Assembly (NCBI GenBank): GCA_028867095.1
Contig: JAGWHA010000004.1
Span: 1 to 30,406, forward strand
Direction: 5' to 3'
Origin: Microcaldota archaeon
GTDB taxonomy: Archaea; Micrarchaeota; Micrarchaeia; Micrarchaeales; CABMGC01
Length of the DNA stretch: 30,406 nucleotides
Part shown: positions 1-6,490 of the stretch, piece by piece
How positions within the stretch are numbered: position 1 is the stretch's first letter
How the letters are laid out: each line of letters starts with the position of its first letter
Made by a program: the position numbers and the translations under genes
The notes under the pieces: model-generated
Seen by the model: only the letters and a program-made list of their open reading frames with translations
Databases searched by the model: none
What the model was told of the DNA's origin: nothing

Positions 1-67
1 AGTCAAAACCATCGTTGGTCACCACTTCTTTTCCTACAAGTTGCTCTGCAACTACATATTTTACCAT
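1..67 (-). CDS. Partial PRC-barrel-like protein (N-terminus only)
   Basis: Only the first 22 codons lie in the window; the rest runs off the left edge. The peptide begins MVKYVVAEQLVGKEVVTNDG, which resembles the start of archaeal PRC-barrel proteins (a short strand, then a G-K-x-V-V-T-x-D-G turn). PRC-barrel domains are small beta-barrels found in RNA-processing and photosynthetic proteins; their archaeal stand-alone versions have no firm function. The ATG at 65-67 is preceded by a GGTG Shine-Dalgarno-like sequence about 8 nt upstream and by a TATA-like CTATAATA near 95-102 (minus strand). It is divergent from the winged-helix gene. The family call rests on about 20 residues and could be wrong; the existence of a coding start is better supported. 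Confidence 0.5.
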   Translation of the reverse strand, partial: MVKYVVAEQLVGKEVVTNDGFD

Positions 68-83
68 ACTTACACCATCAAAA

Positions 84-118
84 CGATTATCTTATATTAT
101 AGTTAAGATTTTATATAC
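84..118. promoter_or_regulatory. Divergent promoter pair (PRC-barrel-like gene / winged-helix gene)
   Basis: On the minus strand, CTATAATA lies about 30 nt before the ATG at 67. On the plus strand, TTTTATATAC at 109-118 predicts a start near 140, giving a leader of about 24 nt before the ATG at 164. Inferred from sequence only. Confidence 0.5.
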
Positions 119-163
119 ATATTGTAGGATTGGAACTGCCAATAATACAGTTTGCGTGGTAAG

Positions 164-481
164 ATGGCCGAAAAGGAAGGCGCTTTGCTCTTCAAGGAGA
201 AGCAGATAAAGATACTTCTTGCGCTCTCCGACAAGTCGAAGGGATGGAACCTGACCGAGGTCTCAAAGGCAGCAGGCGCAACCTATGTCCACACAAGCAA
301 ATTTGTGAGCAGGTGCGAGGAGCTGGGGATAGTGCAGGTGGAGATGCATGGAAAGATAAAGACGCTCTCCTTGACTCCAAAGGGAACAGAGATTGCGGAC
401 GGCATCTCAAAGATAGTCGAGAGGATGAGTGTTGTATCCAAGGCTGAGCCCGCCCAGATTCCGCCTCCTGAAAAGAAATAG
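164..481 (+). CDS. Small winged helix-turn-helix (MarR-like) DNA-binding protein
   Basis: This 105-residue protein has the pattern of a single winged-helix domain. A helix (ALLFKEKQIKILLALSD) leads into a helix-turn-helix (WNLTEVSKAAGATYVHTSKF, where a recognition helix is expected), then the wing (VEMHGKIKTLSLTPKG) and a C-terminal helix. The tail is rich in Pro and Lys. It would act as a transcription regulator in the cytoplasm; ligand and targets cannot be read from the sequence. The ATG at 164 is preferred over a TTG at 152 because it gives a normal N-terminus and follows a GGTAAG-like ribosome site. The stop codon abuts the stop of the convergent gene with no intergenic base. It could be autoregulatory through the divergent promoter. 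Confidence 0.7.
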   Translation: MAEKEGALLFKEKQIKILLALSDKSKGWNLTEVSKAAGATYVHTSKFVSRCEELGIVQVEMHGKIKTLSLTPKGTEIADGISKIVERMSVVSKAEPAQIPPPEKK

Positions 482-895
482 CTATACGACTTCTATCGAG
501 CTCTTCTTGCTCACCGCGTTTAGCACGTGAGCGTAGTCGCGATAGTGTGCGAATGCGGTGATCGACATCGTGTAGTCGCCCTTCTCGACAGACGGGCCTC
601 CGTACACATCGACGCGCGCCTCCTTCTCGTCGTTTGCCGCAAGATCGCCGAGCCTTATCTCCTTCTCCTGGTTCATGCCCATCTGGTCGAATGAGAGCTG
701 CTTTGGCAGCTTCACAACAATCGAGGACATGAGGGGCTCTGTTGTGAGGTTCTTGAGCTTGATGCTTAGCGTAGCGGAGCTCTTCCTGTCGGCATACAGC
801 TTGTATGGGACGAATTCGGTGAGTATGCGAAACGGTGACTGCTTTGTGACCTCGCCTATCACGTCTTTCTTTCCAAATAGATTGGGGAACTTCAT
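482..895 (-). CDS. Conserved-looking archaeal protein with predicted Ig-like beta-sandwich
   Basis: A 137-residue protein I do not recognise by family name. It has no signal peptide or membrane segment. Its alternating hydrophobic pattern (SATLSIKLKNLTTEPLMSSI, then a VVKLPKQL strand, then a GDYTMSITAFAHY strand near the C-terminus) resembles arrestin/CARDB-like immunoglobulin folds, in which paired strands carry L-K-N-L-T type turns. The ATG at 893-895 is chosen over an upstream TTG at 931, because the TATA-like TTTAAATA at 934-941 would start the transcript at about 911, downstream of that TTG. It converges on the winged-helix gene without spacing, so the two 3' ends may interfere. The fold is inferred; no function is proposed. 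Confidence 0.6.
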   Translation of the reverse strand: MKFPNLFGKKDVIGEVTKQSPFRILTEFVPYKLYADRKSSATLSIKLKNLTTEPLMSSIVVKLPKQLSFDQMGMNQEKEIRLGDLAANDEKEARVDVYGGPSVEKGDYTMSITAFAHYRDYAHVLNAVSKKSSIEVV

Positions 896-933
896 TTGCT
901 CGCCTGGTGCCGAAATAGTATGGATAGGCAAAA

Positions 934-941
934 TATTTAAA
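934..941 (-). promoter_or_regulatory. TATA box of the beta-sandwich protein gene
   Basis: TTTAAATA on the minus strand predicts a transcript start near 911, about 16 nt before the ATG at 895. Sequence-based inference. Confidence 0.45.
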
Positions 942-993
942 GAATGACGGAGTGCTCCGTCCGAAATTTCGCAGTGCGGGAGGTGGAAAAAAG

Positions 994-1001
994 TTTAAAT
1001 A
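994..1001 (+). promoter_or_regulatory. TATA box upstream of the structured leader
   Basis: TTTAAATA at 994-1001 predicts transcription from about 1022-1024. That leaves a leader of roughly 70 nt before the ATG at 1093, long compared with most genes in this window. Confidence 0.45.
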
Positions 1002-1030
1002 GCTTATTTTACAAAGTAAAAGCAGTGCTA

Positions 1031-1079
1031 ATTGGGAATTGGCTCTGCCAGACATGGCTATATAGGAGAACTTCCCAAT
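1031..1079 (+). promoter_or_regulatory. Predicted structured 5' leader with alternative hairpins
   Basis: ATTGGGAA (1031-1038) and TTCCCAAT (1072-1079) are perfect 8-base complements that could close a stem. Inside it, GCCA at 1047-1050 can pair with TGGC at 1040-1043 or with TGGC at 1055-1058, but not with both. This is a switch-like arrangement. The region falls in the predicted leader of the gene starting at 1093. No known riboswitch class is recognised. Confidence 0.4.
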
Positions 1080-1092
1080 AGTAGTGGTTGCC

Positions 1093-1509
1093 ATGCCGAA
1101 CAGGTCTACGCTAAACAAGTACGAAATGCTTGTAACTGATGTGCGTAGGCTCGCTAAAAAGAAGGTGCATGAAATCACGGACATGCGCGTAAAGAAAATC
1201 GCGATGCTCATCGCCTCTCTTTCTTCAAACCATTCATGGAAGACATCAAGGTATCTGCACAACAACGAAGTGATGGACAAGATGTGCATGCAGGAGGAGG
1301 CGAGGCAGGCATTTACCGAAGGGTGGAAGAACATAAACGAGTCTGACATCGAGGAGGTGATCAATTCCAACATCAGCGAGCACGCATTCTCAATGTGGCT
1401 CTACAACATAGTGAGCAAGGAGCAGAGGCACGACTTCCAGGAGCTCTACAGGAAGATAAAGATCGAGTTTGTTGACGGGCTCGAGCCGATAGAGCGGCTG
1501 GTCGACTGA
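1093..1509 (+). CDS. Hypothetical all-helical protein
   Basis: A 138-residue soluble protein that I do not recognise. Composition suggests an all-alpha fold: a basic N-terminal helix (KYEMLVTDVRRLAKKKVHEI), central amphipathic helices, and an acidic C-terminus ending in a LEPIERLVD sequence. No metal-binding clusters, membrane segments or catalytic motifs are visible. The ATG at 1093 is preferred; an in-frame GTG at 1084 would add three residues. The run of six T residues immediately after the stop (1510-1515) can end transcription and also forms the front of the tRNA TATA box. Transcription appears to start about 70 nt upstream, with a foldable leader. Confidence 0.55.
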   Translation: MPNRSTLNKYEMLVTDVRRLAKKKVHEITDMRVKKIAMLIASLSSNHSWKTSRYLHNNEVMDKMCMQEEARQAFTEGWKNINESDIEEVINSNISEHAFSMWLYNIVSKEQRHDFQELYRKIKIEFVDGLEPIERLVD

Positions 1510-1515
1510 TTTTTT
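1510..1515 (+). terminator. Oligo-T terminator overlapping the tRNA TATA box
   Basis: Six consecutive T residues start right after the stop codon of the upstream gene. Archaeal RNA polymerase terminates at such runs without a hairpin. The same T run merges into TTTATAGT, the putative tRNA promoter. Confidence 0.4.
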
Positions 1516-1520
1516 ATAGT
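1513..1520 (+). promoter_or_regulatory. TATA box of tRNA-Arg(TCG)
   Basis: TTTATAGT begins exactly 30 nt before the first base of the mature tRNA (1543). The other tRNA in the window has the same spacing. This places the expected transcript start at or within 1-2 nt of the mature 5' end. Confidence 0.6.
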
Positions 1521-1542
1521 AGTCCATGCCCAAATAAAGCAT

Positions 1543-1617
1543 GGGCATGTGGCGCAACTTGGATAGCGCACTCGGCTTCGGACCGAGTGGTTGCGGGTTC
1601 AAATCCCGTCATGCCCG
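1543..1617 (+). tRNA. tRNA-Arg (anticodon TCG)
   Basis: A complete 75-nt cloverleaf without intron. Acceptor stem GGGCATG/CATGCCC has 7 perfect pairs; the D stem is GCGC/GCGC; anticodon stem CTCGG/CCGAG encloses loop CTTCGGA with anticodon TCG; the T stem is GCGGG/CCCGT with loop TTCAAAT. The discriminator is G and no CCA is encoded. The last nine bases overlap, on the opposite strand, the 3' end of the neighbouring CDS. A copy of CATGCCC lies just upstream at 1525-1531. Confidence 0.96.
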
Positions 1618-2145
1618 TACATCTTTCTTTAGGAAAAATATCGGCTCCCTCACTATCTCTGGACTTCCCTTTCTTGCGTAGGCAACAATCACGACCGCTA
1701 GCTGGAACTGCTTGAGAGTTTCTGAAATCTCTATCTGGTGTAGTTTGTTAATTAGGTATCTCCCTGTTAATGCGCCGTACTCTGCACTTCCATTGCCGAA
1801 CTGCACGTATGATTGCTCGGTGTCCATTCCGACTGTTATGTCCCCGTTGTAGTGGATGGTTGTCTGCGCGGCTGACGAGCTCCTTCGGTGTTCCTCGTCT
1901 CTGGGGCTCTCCATCCTCATTATTCCTAGCATCACGTTGCTGCTTGGGACCTTAGGGGTTGAGTCTAGGCTGACCTCTGAGAGATGCTTGACAAAATAAG
2001 CGTAATCGTTAATCTCGAATTCGGAAGTCGCCTTCCTCTGCTCCTCCTTCTTGGTGGTAAGTTCTGATTCGAGCTGCCTTTCGGATGGATGCCTTAGCAA
2101 TTTGAGCTCCGTCTCGTGCCTAAGGCTCCTCCTTAGACCTTCCAT
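1609..2145 (-). CDS. Hypothetical protein, stop codon inside the tRNA-Arg gene
   Basis: A 178-residue protein I do not recognise. The N-terminal third is highly charged (many Arg, Lys, Glu) and probably helical. A Ser-rich linker (RRSSSAAQ) follows, then a C-terminal part with regular hydrophobic strands (TTIHYNGDITVGM, YVQFGNGSAEYG, FQLAVVIVAYARKG) suggesting a beta-rich domain. No motif indicates a function. The stop and last two codons lie antisense within the acceptor strand of tRNA-Arg(TCG), so that C-terminus is constrained by the tRNA. It lies 23 nt after the upstream gene on the same strand, so cotranscription is likely. The start codon sits inside a perfect 19-bp palindrome. Confidence 0.6.
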   Translation of the reverse strand: MEGLRRSLRHETELKLLRHPSERQLESELTTKKEEQRKATSEFEINDYAYFVKHLSEVSLDSTPKVPSSNVMLGIMRMESPRDEEHRRSSSAAQTTIHYNGDITVGMDTEQSYVQFGNGSAEYGALTGRYLINKLHQIEISETLKQFQLAVVIVAYARKGSPEIVREPIFFLKKDVRA

Positions 2146-2159
2146 AATCAGATTATGGA
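2141..2159. repeat. Perfect palindrome at a start codon
   Basis: TCCATAATC-A-GATTATGGA is a perfect inverted repeat with 9-base arms and a single central base. It includes the ATG (2143-2145, minus strand) of the downstream gene and most of the 23-nt spacer. It could be an operator for a dimeric regulator or, in RNA, a hairpin masking the start. Confidence 0.5.
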
Positions 2160-2168
2160 TTTTCTCAC

Positions 2169-2852
2169 TTATAAGACTTCTGTACCGCTTCGTACCGTAT
2201 TGCGCAGCGCGGTCTTGAATGCGACATCTGCCGCGCTCCTTGAGTACTCCGACAGGGGAATATTGCTTGGACCCCTGTTGATCAGCCTTATGCCTCTTGG
2301 TGAGAGAAGGCTTTCTATTACCTCTCGCGCAACAGGCCAGTTGAAGTTGAAGGAGACGCTTGCAAGAGCCTCGCCAACCTCTGCTTTTACCTCGTTCTTG
2401 AAATTTGTGTGCTTGAAGTCATGGTGGAAGTTGCCGAGTATCTGATTCATCCTCTGCAGCGAACCTTTGAGGCCCTCCTCGTACTCAAGATCCGGAGTCG
2501 CAAGGAACTGGAGAAATCCGAACTGGAATTCTGGCGAGTACTTCTTGGCGGTATCGATGAAACCACTTTCGCTTAGAATCTGCAGGAACCTGCGGTAATC
2601 TAAAAACCCCAACTCGAAAGAGTTCTTATCAAACTTCTTGGATATTGGTAGCTGTGTTCCGTCTGGGCGCCGGATATTCGAAAACTCAAGCTTACCCTGG
2701 AATTTCACGTCTAGTGAGGCTATGAACTGCTCCGTTTCAAGAAGGCGGTGTCTCTGCTCCTTGCTCAAGGCTCTTGACATTGGATCTCTAACTGATGAAC
2801 CGGGCTGTTTTAAAAGTCTGACTGAGGATTCGTACGGGCTACTTTGAGCCAT
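2169..2852 (-). CDS. Hypothetical protein, translationally coupled to pyrophosphatase
   Basis: A 227-residue soluble protein of unknown family. It is mostly helical, with aromatic-rich central segments (FELGFLDYRRFLQILSESGF, YSPEFQFGFLQFLATPDLEY) and a Ser/Thr/Arg-rich C-terminus. The first 25 residues look disordered, and the ATG encoding Met25 (MSRALSKEQ) is a possible alternative start. The first start codon lies inside the end of the pyrophosphatase gene (14-nt overlap), which suggests coupled translation, and the gene is followed at 23 nt by another unrecognised gene. No catalytic motif is visible. The link to pyrophosphatase is positional only. Confidence 0.55.
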   Translation of the reverse strand: MAQSSPYESSVRLLKQPGSSVRDPMSRALSKEQRHRLLETEQFIASLDVKFQGKLEFSNIRRPDGTQLPISKKFDKNSFELGFLDYRRFLQILSESGFIDTAKKYSPEFQFGFLQFLATPDLEYEEGLKGSLQRMNQILGNFHHDFKHTNFKNEVKAEVGEALASVSFNFNWPVAREVIESLLSPRGIRLINRGPSNIPLSEYSRSAADVAFKTALRNTVRSGTEVL

Positions 2853-3339
2853 CCTTTAGTATCTTCTTTGCCTCTGCCTTGCCCTTGAAGCTCTCGACCT
2901 TTACGAACTTGCCTTTCTCTAGCTCCTTGTAGTGCTCGAAGAAGTGCTTTACCTTGTCCTTCACTGCCTGTGAAATGTCAGAGATGTCATTTATCCCGGT
3001 GGAGTTTATGTCCACCTTCTCGACAGGCACCGCAATCAGCTTGTGGTCTATCCCCTCCTCGTCGCTCATCTCAAGCACGCCGATTGGCTTGCACTTAATC
3101 ACAGCCCCGTTTGCAATTGGGGCTGAGAAGACAAGAACATCGATTGGGTCTCCGTCCTTTCCCTTCGTGTTCACCACAAACCCGTAATTGGCAGGATAGG
3201 ACATCGATGTGAAGAGGAATCGGTCAACTGCCAGGGCCTGGAGCTCCTCGTTGTATTCGTACTTTGTTGAGCTGCCTGACTGTATCTCTATGTATGCGTA
3301 GAATGTCTCGGGGAAATCCTTGGTTTGGACCTGCTTCAT
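2839..3339 (-). CDS. ppa: Inorganic pyrophosphatase, family I
   Basis: It hydrolyses pyrophosphate to two phosphates in the cytoplasm, pulling biosynthetic reactions such as DNA, RNA and aminoacyl-tRNA synthesis forward. The 166-residue protein carries the family I signature DGDPID at Asp62, Asp64 and Asp67, which bind the catalytic metals. It also has Glu18, Lys26, Glu28, Arg40 and Tyr52 at the places expected for the active site, and a GVLEMSDEEGIDHKL segment with further metal/phosphate ligands. The length is typical for prokaryotic family I enzymes. The ATG at 3339 follows a GGTAAT sequence; a TTG one codon earlier is possible. It lies between secY and an overlapping hypothetical gene on the same strand. 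Confidence 0.95.
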   Translation of the reverse strand: MKQVQTKDFPETFYAYIEIQSGSSTKYEYNEELQALAVDRFLFTSMSYPANYGFVVNTKGKDGDPIDVLVFSAPIANGAVIKCKPIGVLEMSDEEGIDHKLIAVPVEKVDINSTGINDISDISQAVKDKVKHFFEHYKELEKGKFVKVESFKGKAEAKKILKDGSK

Positions 3340-3387
3340 CAAATTACCAGATAGATAATGAATTGAAATATCAAATAGCTTTTGCTT

Positions 3388-4866
3388 CTACTGCTCAATC
3401 AGCTTCTCAAGCCCGGGCACCGCCCCGAGCTGTCCTTCCTGCTCAAGCTGCTGGTAGATCATGTACATTATTCCTACGGTAAGAAGTATGCCCACTCCAG
3501 TACCCACTGCGCCAGTCAGGGTCGCAAGGGCGGCCAATAGCCCCACAAATGCGCTGCCCAGAACTGCTATGGTCGGGATGTACTTGTTTAGCACCCCCTC
3601 GATTATTCTTGGGTCCCTCCTAAAGCCCGGTATCTGCCAGCCGACCTCCTGGAGCTGTCCGGCTACGTTCTTTGGATTCTGCCCTGTCATCTCGATCCAG
3701 AACTTACCGAAGATGACACAGAGCAGCACTAGCGTCAATGTGTAGAATATTATGTGGATCCACTCAGGCACAAGCACTATCCCGCCGAATGGAAGGTAGA
3801 GCTGGCTTGTCTGCGTGGCAAGGTATGAGAAGTATGTGTTGTACCCGCCGATTCCGTAAGGCGCTGCGTACGGCAGCGGGAAGGTGGGTGAGATTAGGTA
3901 GAGGATTCCGCCTACAAGGTTTAGGCTTGATGCGCCCGCGGTCCCTGTCTGCTGATAGAGCGCGATGAACTTGGCAAGGCCGCTAAATGCCCCTCCGACG
4001 TTTGCGATGAACCTAAACCACACCGTCATGCTCAGCTCGAATGACGTTGCAAGTATGACTGGCAGAACGCTTGTGTATAGAAGCGGAATTGGAAGACGTC
4101 CTCCGACTCCCCTGAACTGGCTGAACACCAGCGGAAGCTCCACCTTGATGTCGTATGCGTAGATGCTGATCAAAAACACAAGGGCGGCAAAGAAGAGCGG
4201 GCCGAATGCTAAAATCGCGTTGGGTATGGCAGAGGCTCCGCCTGCGGCTATTGCCTGGATTGCCTCGGCAAAGATGATGTTGATTGTTCCTGCGACGATC
4301 GAGTATGCTACCCCTCCCGCTATGAACATGTTTAGTCCCGAGGTTATTCCGTACTTGGACATCACCTCGTCAAGATAGATCACGCAGATTGCGCCTATCG
4401 CAAGCTGTACGGCCACCAGTTCAAAGAGCGCGGGGGAGGTTATTGGAACGTATCCTGTTGCGACGAAGATGAATGACTCAACCACTGCGATTACCATCGC
4501 GGCAATCTTCTGGATTCCCTGGAACCTTGACTTCTGCTCAGGGTCATTCATGTCCACTTTTATGACACCTGATCCCTGCAGCAGCTGAAGCACGATGCTT
4601 GCGAGCACGATTGGACCGATACCCACAGTGATGAGGCTTCCCACCCTTGCGGCGAAGATTATGTTGATCAGCTGCAGCGCAGGCTGGTTGAGCACTGCGG
4701 TGTTTGAGCCAATCGCCGGTATGCTGAATAGAAGGAAGTAGACGACAAGGACGATTCCGGTCCACTTGAGCTTGTCGCGAAGAGAGAGCGGATTGGCCGG
4801 CCGCCTGATGCTAGGTATAATCTTAATTATCGGATCTAGTTTCTCTAAAATGCCCACGATTAGCAC
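3388..4866 (-). CDS. secY: Protein translocase subunit SecY
   Basis: The channel subunit of the Sec61/SecYEG translocon in the cytoplasmic membrane. The 492 residues give about ten hydrophobic membrane segments. Archaeal SecY landmarks are present: LRDKLKWTGIVLVVYFLLF before TM1; the SRxG-type stretch AARVGSLITVGIGPIVLASI (plug/TM2 region); YLDEVMSKYGITSG; the FWIEMTGQNPK and GWQIPGFRRDPRIIEGVLNKYIP cytoplasmic loop that contacts the ribosome; and the final LLTVGIMYMIYQQL helix. The start is uncertain: GTG at 4866 is used, with another in-frame GTG at 4857. secY normally heads the block carrying adk, DUF106, L34e, cmk and L14e; here it is some 13 kb away, with its own TATA box and pyrophosphatase downstream. 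Confidence 0.95.
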   Translation of the reverse strand: MLIVGILEKLDPIIKIIPSIRRPANPLSLRDKLKWTGIVLVVYFLLFSIPAIGSNTAVLNQPALQLINIIFAARVGSLITVGIGPIVLASIVLQLLQGSGVIKVDMNDPEQKSRFQGIQKIAAMVIAVVESFIFVATGYVPITSPALFELVAVQLAIGAICVIYLDEVMSKYGITSGLNMFIAGGVAYSIVAGTINIIFAEAIQAIAAGGASAIPNAILAFGPLFFAALVFLISIYAYDIKVELPLVFSQFRGVGGRLPIPLLYTSVLPVILATSFELSMTVWFRFIANVGGAFSGLAKFIALYQQTGTAGASSLNLVGGILYLISPTFPLPYAAPYGIGGYNTYFSYLATQTSQLYLPFGGIVLVPEWIHIIFYTLTLVLLCVIFGKFWIEMTGQNPKNVAGQLQEVGWQIPGFRRDPRIIEGVLNKYIPTIAVLGSAFVGLLAALATLTGAVGTGVGILLTVGIMYMIYQQLEQEGQLGAVPGLEKLIEQ

Positions 4867-4923
4867 CGCCCAAGATCTGCGCTCTGCACAGCGAATCTTT
4901 TCAGCAAAATATGTTCATTTAAG

Positions 4924-4931
4924 GCTATAAA
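4924..4931 (-). promoter_or_regulatory. TATA box of secY
   Basis: CTTTATAG on the minus strand predicts a start near 4900, about 34 nt before the GTG start of secY. It supports separate transcription from the upstream V4R gene. Confidence 0.45.
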
Positions 4932-4934
4932 GCT

Positions 4935-5930
4935 TTAGATTGCGACTTCCAAAGTGTAGCTGCCGTCGGCGCCGAGCCTCCTTTCCGTCGATGCGACCTT
5001 GCCGTATTTCTGGTAGAGCATTCCTGAGAGGAACGAGGATACAAGTTCTGCGTATCCTGAGAGTGAGTTGCTTTGGGCAAAGGTTGCGCTGATGCCGCTT
5101 ATTCCGCGTCTGCCCTTCTCGAGCTTTATCTTGCGCAGCCCGAAAAGCGCACAGAGATTTTGTGCGGTATGCTCGGTGATCTTTGGGGTCTTGGATGCGA
5201 CACGCTCCCCAATGACGTAGAAAAGCTTTGAGAGTTCCGAGTTTATCGGCCCTTTTGTAAGTGGCAGCATCTGGAGCGCGAAGTATCCGTCAGATATCCT
5301 GCTGTCTATCTTTCTTCTTCCGATGGCCAGAATAAGCGCGTCGATCATCTCGTCCATCCCTTCAAATGCGCTCACCTGCCCCATCTCCACGTCGCGCTCG
5401 GCAAGGAACTGGCAGACGCTCCCCCCTTCGTGGACACACCTGTTTTCAATCGCCCTGAGGGTCATGTGCGTGGACTCTGTGAGGTATCCTGCAATGAGGC
5501 CGGCCTCAAAGACGTGCACCTGTTTCTTTGCGCCGCTCTCGCAGTCAGGATGATGGTGCGCCCTTATCACCACACTGTGCTTGTCTGGATGGTAGAGTAT
5601 TCTTGAGAACCCCGCGTTCTCGAGCGCCGCCACAAGTGGATGTATCGTGTTTGTGGGGTTGTGGCTTGATGAGAGCTTGAGGCCCGCCCTAAAGCCCGAG
5701 AGGTATCCGAGCCCCCTCATGGATGGCGTTATGTTGTAGAGCAGCTCTGAGAGGATGTGAGAGGCGGACTTTGGGGAGTTTGAGTGCTTTGAAATGCCTT
5801 TGACGAGAAATCCCTCTAGGTCGGAAAAGCCGCTAGCCTGCTGATTTTGAACCTTTGGCGAGCCTTTTCGCTTTGCTGGAGCCTTGGAGCTCTTTGGCTT
5901 TGAGACCTTGGAGGATTTCTTTGCAGCCAT
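4935..5930 (-). CDS. V4R-domain protein with basic N-terminal tail
   Basis: A 331-residue protein. The first 30 or so residues are a Lys/Ser/Pro/Ala-rich disordered tail (AAKKSSKVSKPKSSKAPAKR). Around residues 75-195 lies a V4R (4-vinyl reductase-like) domain, seen in the FEAGLIAGYLT helix, the NRCVHEGGSVCQFLAE Cys/Gly motif that ends such domains, and the preceding HHHPDC segment. V4R domains form small-molecule-binding folds, often sensing hydrocarbons, and in archaea are frequently fused to regulatory domains. The C-terminal 130 residues (GYAELVSSFLSGMLYQKYGK and flanks) may be a second diverged copy. The basic tail could bind nucleic acid. It has its own TATA-like sequence near 5966, with a leader of about 10 nt. 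Function unknown. Confidence 0.7.
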   Translation of the reverse strand: MAAKKSSKVSKPKSSKAPAKRKGSPKVQNQQASGFSDLEGFLVKGISKHSNSPKSASHILSELLYNITPSMRGLGYLSGFRAGLKLSSSHNPTNTIHPLVAALENAGFSRILYHPDKHSVVIRAHHHPDCESGAKKQVHVFEAGLIAGYLTESTHMTLRAIENRCVHEGGSVCQFLAERDVEMGQVSAFEGMDEMIDALILAIGRRKIDSRISDGYFALQMLPLTKGPINSELSKLFYVIGERVASKTPKITEHTAQNLCALFGLRKIKLEKGRRGISGISATFAQSNSLSGYAELVSSFLSGMLYQKYGKVASTERRLGADGSYTLEVAI

Positions 5931-5977
5931 GTCGCGACCCGATATTATCTAAACGCTTACATAGATAAATTTTGCCA

Positions 5978-6490
5978 TCACTTTTTGAGCCTTACTATCC
6001 TTCCCCTCTTTATGGTGCAGGTCCTTGACAGGACCGAGAGATGGCGGTAGGAGACAAACAGGTTGAGGAGTATTAAGAGCGAGAAGAGCTCGATCTGATA
6101 GCTGCTTATGAAGCTCAAAACGGTGCTCACCGTTGCGGCATCGAGCGCAAGAAGGTACATTATAGATGCCAGAACCGGCACTGCGCAGTTGCATCCTGCG
6201 ATTATCCCCCCGAAAATGGAGGTGACGACACTCGCCACGCCGTCAAGCTCGGTCTCGAGCATCGAGAATGAGAGCTTGATCGAGTGGATGCTGATTGTGA
6301 GAAGGAGCGCGGATGTGAAGGCAAGGAGGTAGATTAGGACCTGGGGGGTTGTGACGAACACAAAGCCGTTGGTAGCATTGAGGTTTATCACGTACTCTAT
6401 AAGAAGATAGTATCCTATCGAGAAGAGGGCGGTAGTCGCAACTGCAGCCTTGGAACGAAACAGCGCCTTGAAGTACTCGAAAGACAGCAT
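5978..6490 (-). CDS. Integral membrane protein with paired cysteines
   Basis: A 170-residue protein with about four hydrophobic segments (roughly residues 15-35, 45-70, 85-115 and 120-147) and a basic C-terminal tail (IKRGRIVRLKK) expected in the cytoplasm. Within the third segment is the motif GCNCAVPV, two cysteines separated by one residue and next to Gly/Pro, as often seen in redox-active membrane proteins; a further Cys follows near the C-terminus. The start codon directly follows the stop codon of the DUF929 gene, so the two form an operon. A role as membrane electron-transfer partner for the thioredoxin-like DUF929 protein is a reasonable hypothesis. I do not recognise the family. Confidence 0.65.
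   Translation of the reverse strand: MLSFEYFKALFRSKAAVATTALFSIGYYLLIEYVINLNATNGFVFVTTPQVLIYLLAFTSALLLTISIHSIKLSFSMLETELDGVASVVTSIFGGIIAGCNCAVPVLASIMYLLALDAATVSTVLSFISSYQIELFSLLILLNLFVSYRHLSVLSRTCTIKRGRIVRLKK

Noticed and set aside
192..1373. A 393-codon open frame on the minus strand.
   Set aside because: It runs antisense across three better supported genes and a promoter gap, and its translation is low-complexity Arg/Ser-rich; it is a shadow frame.
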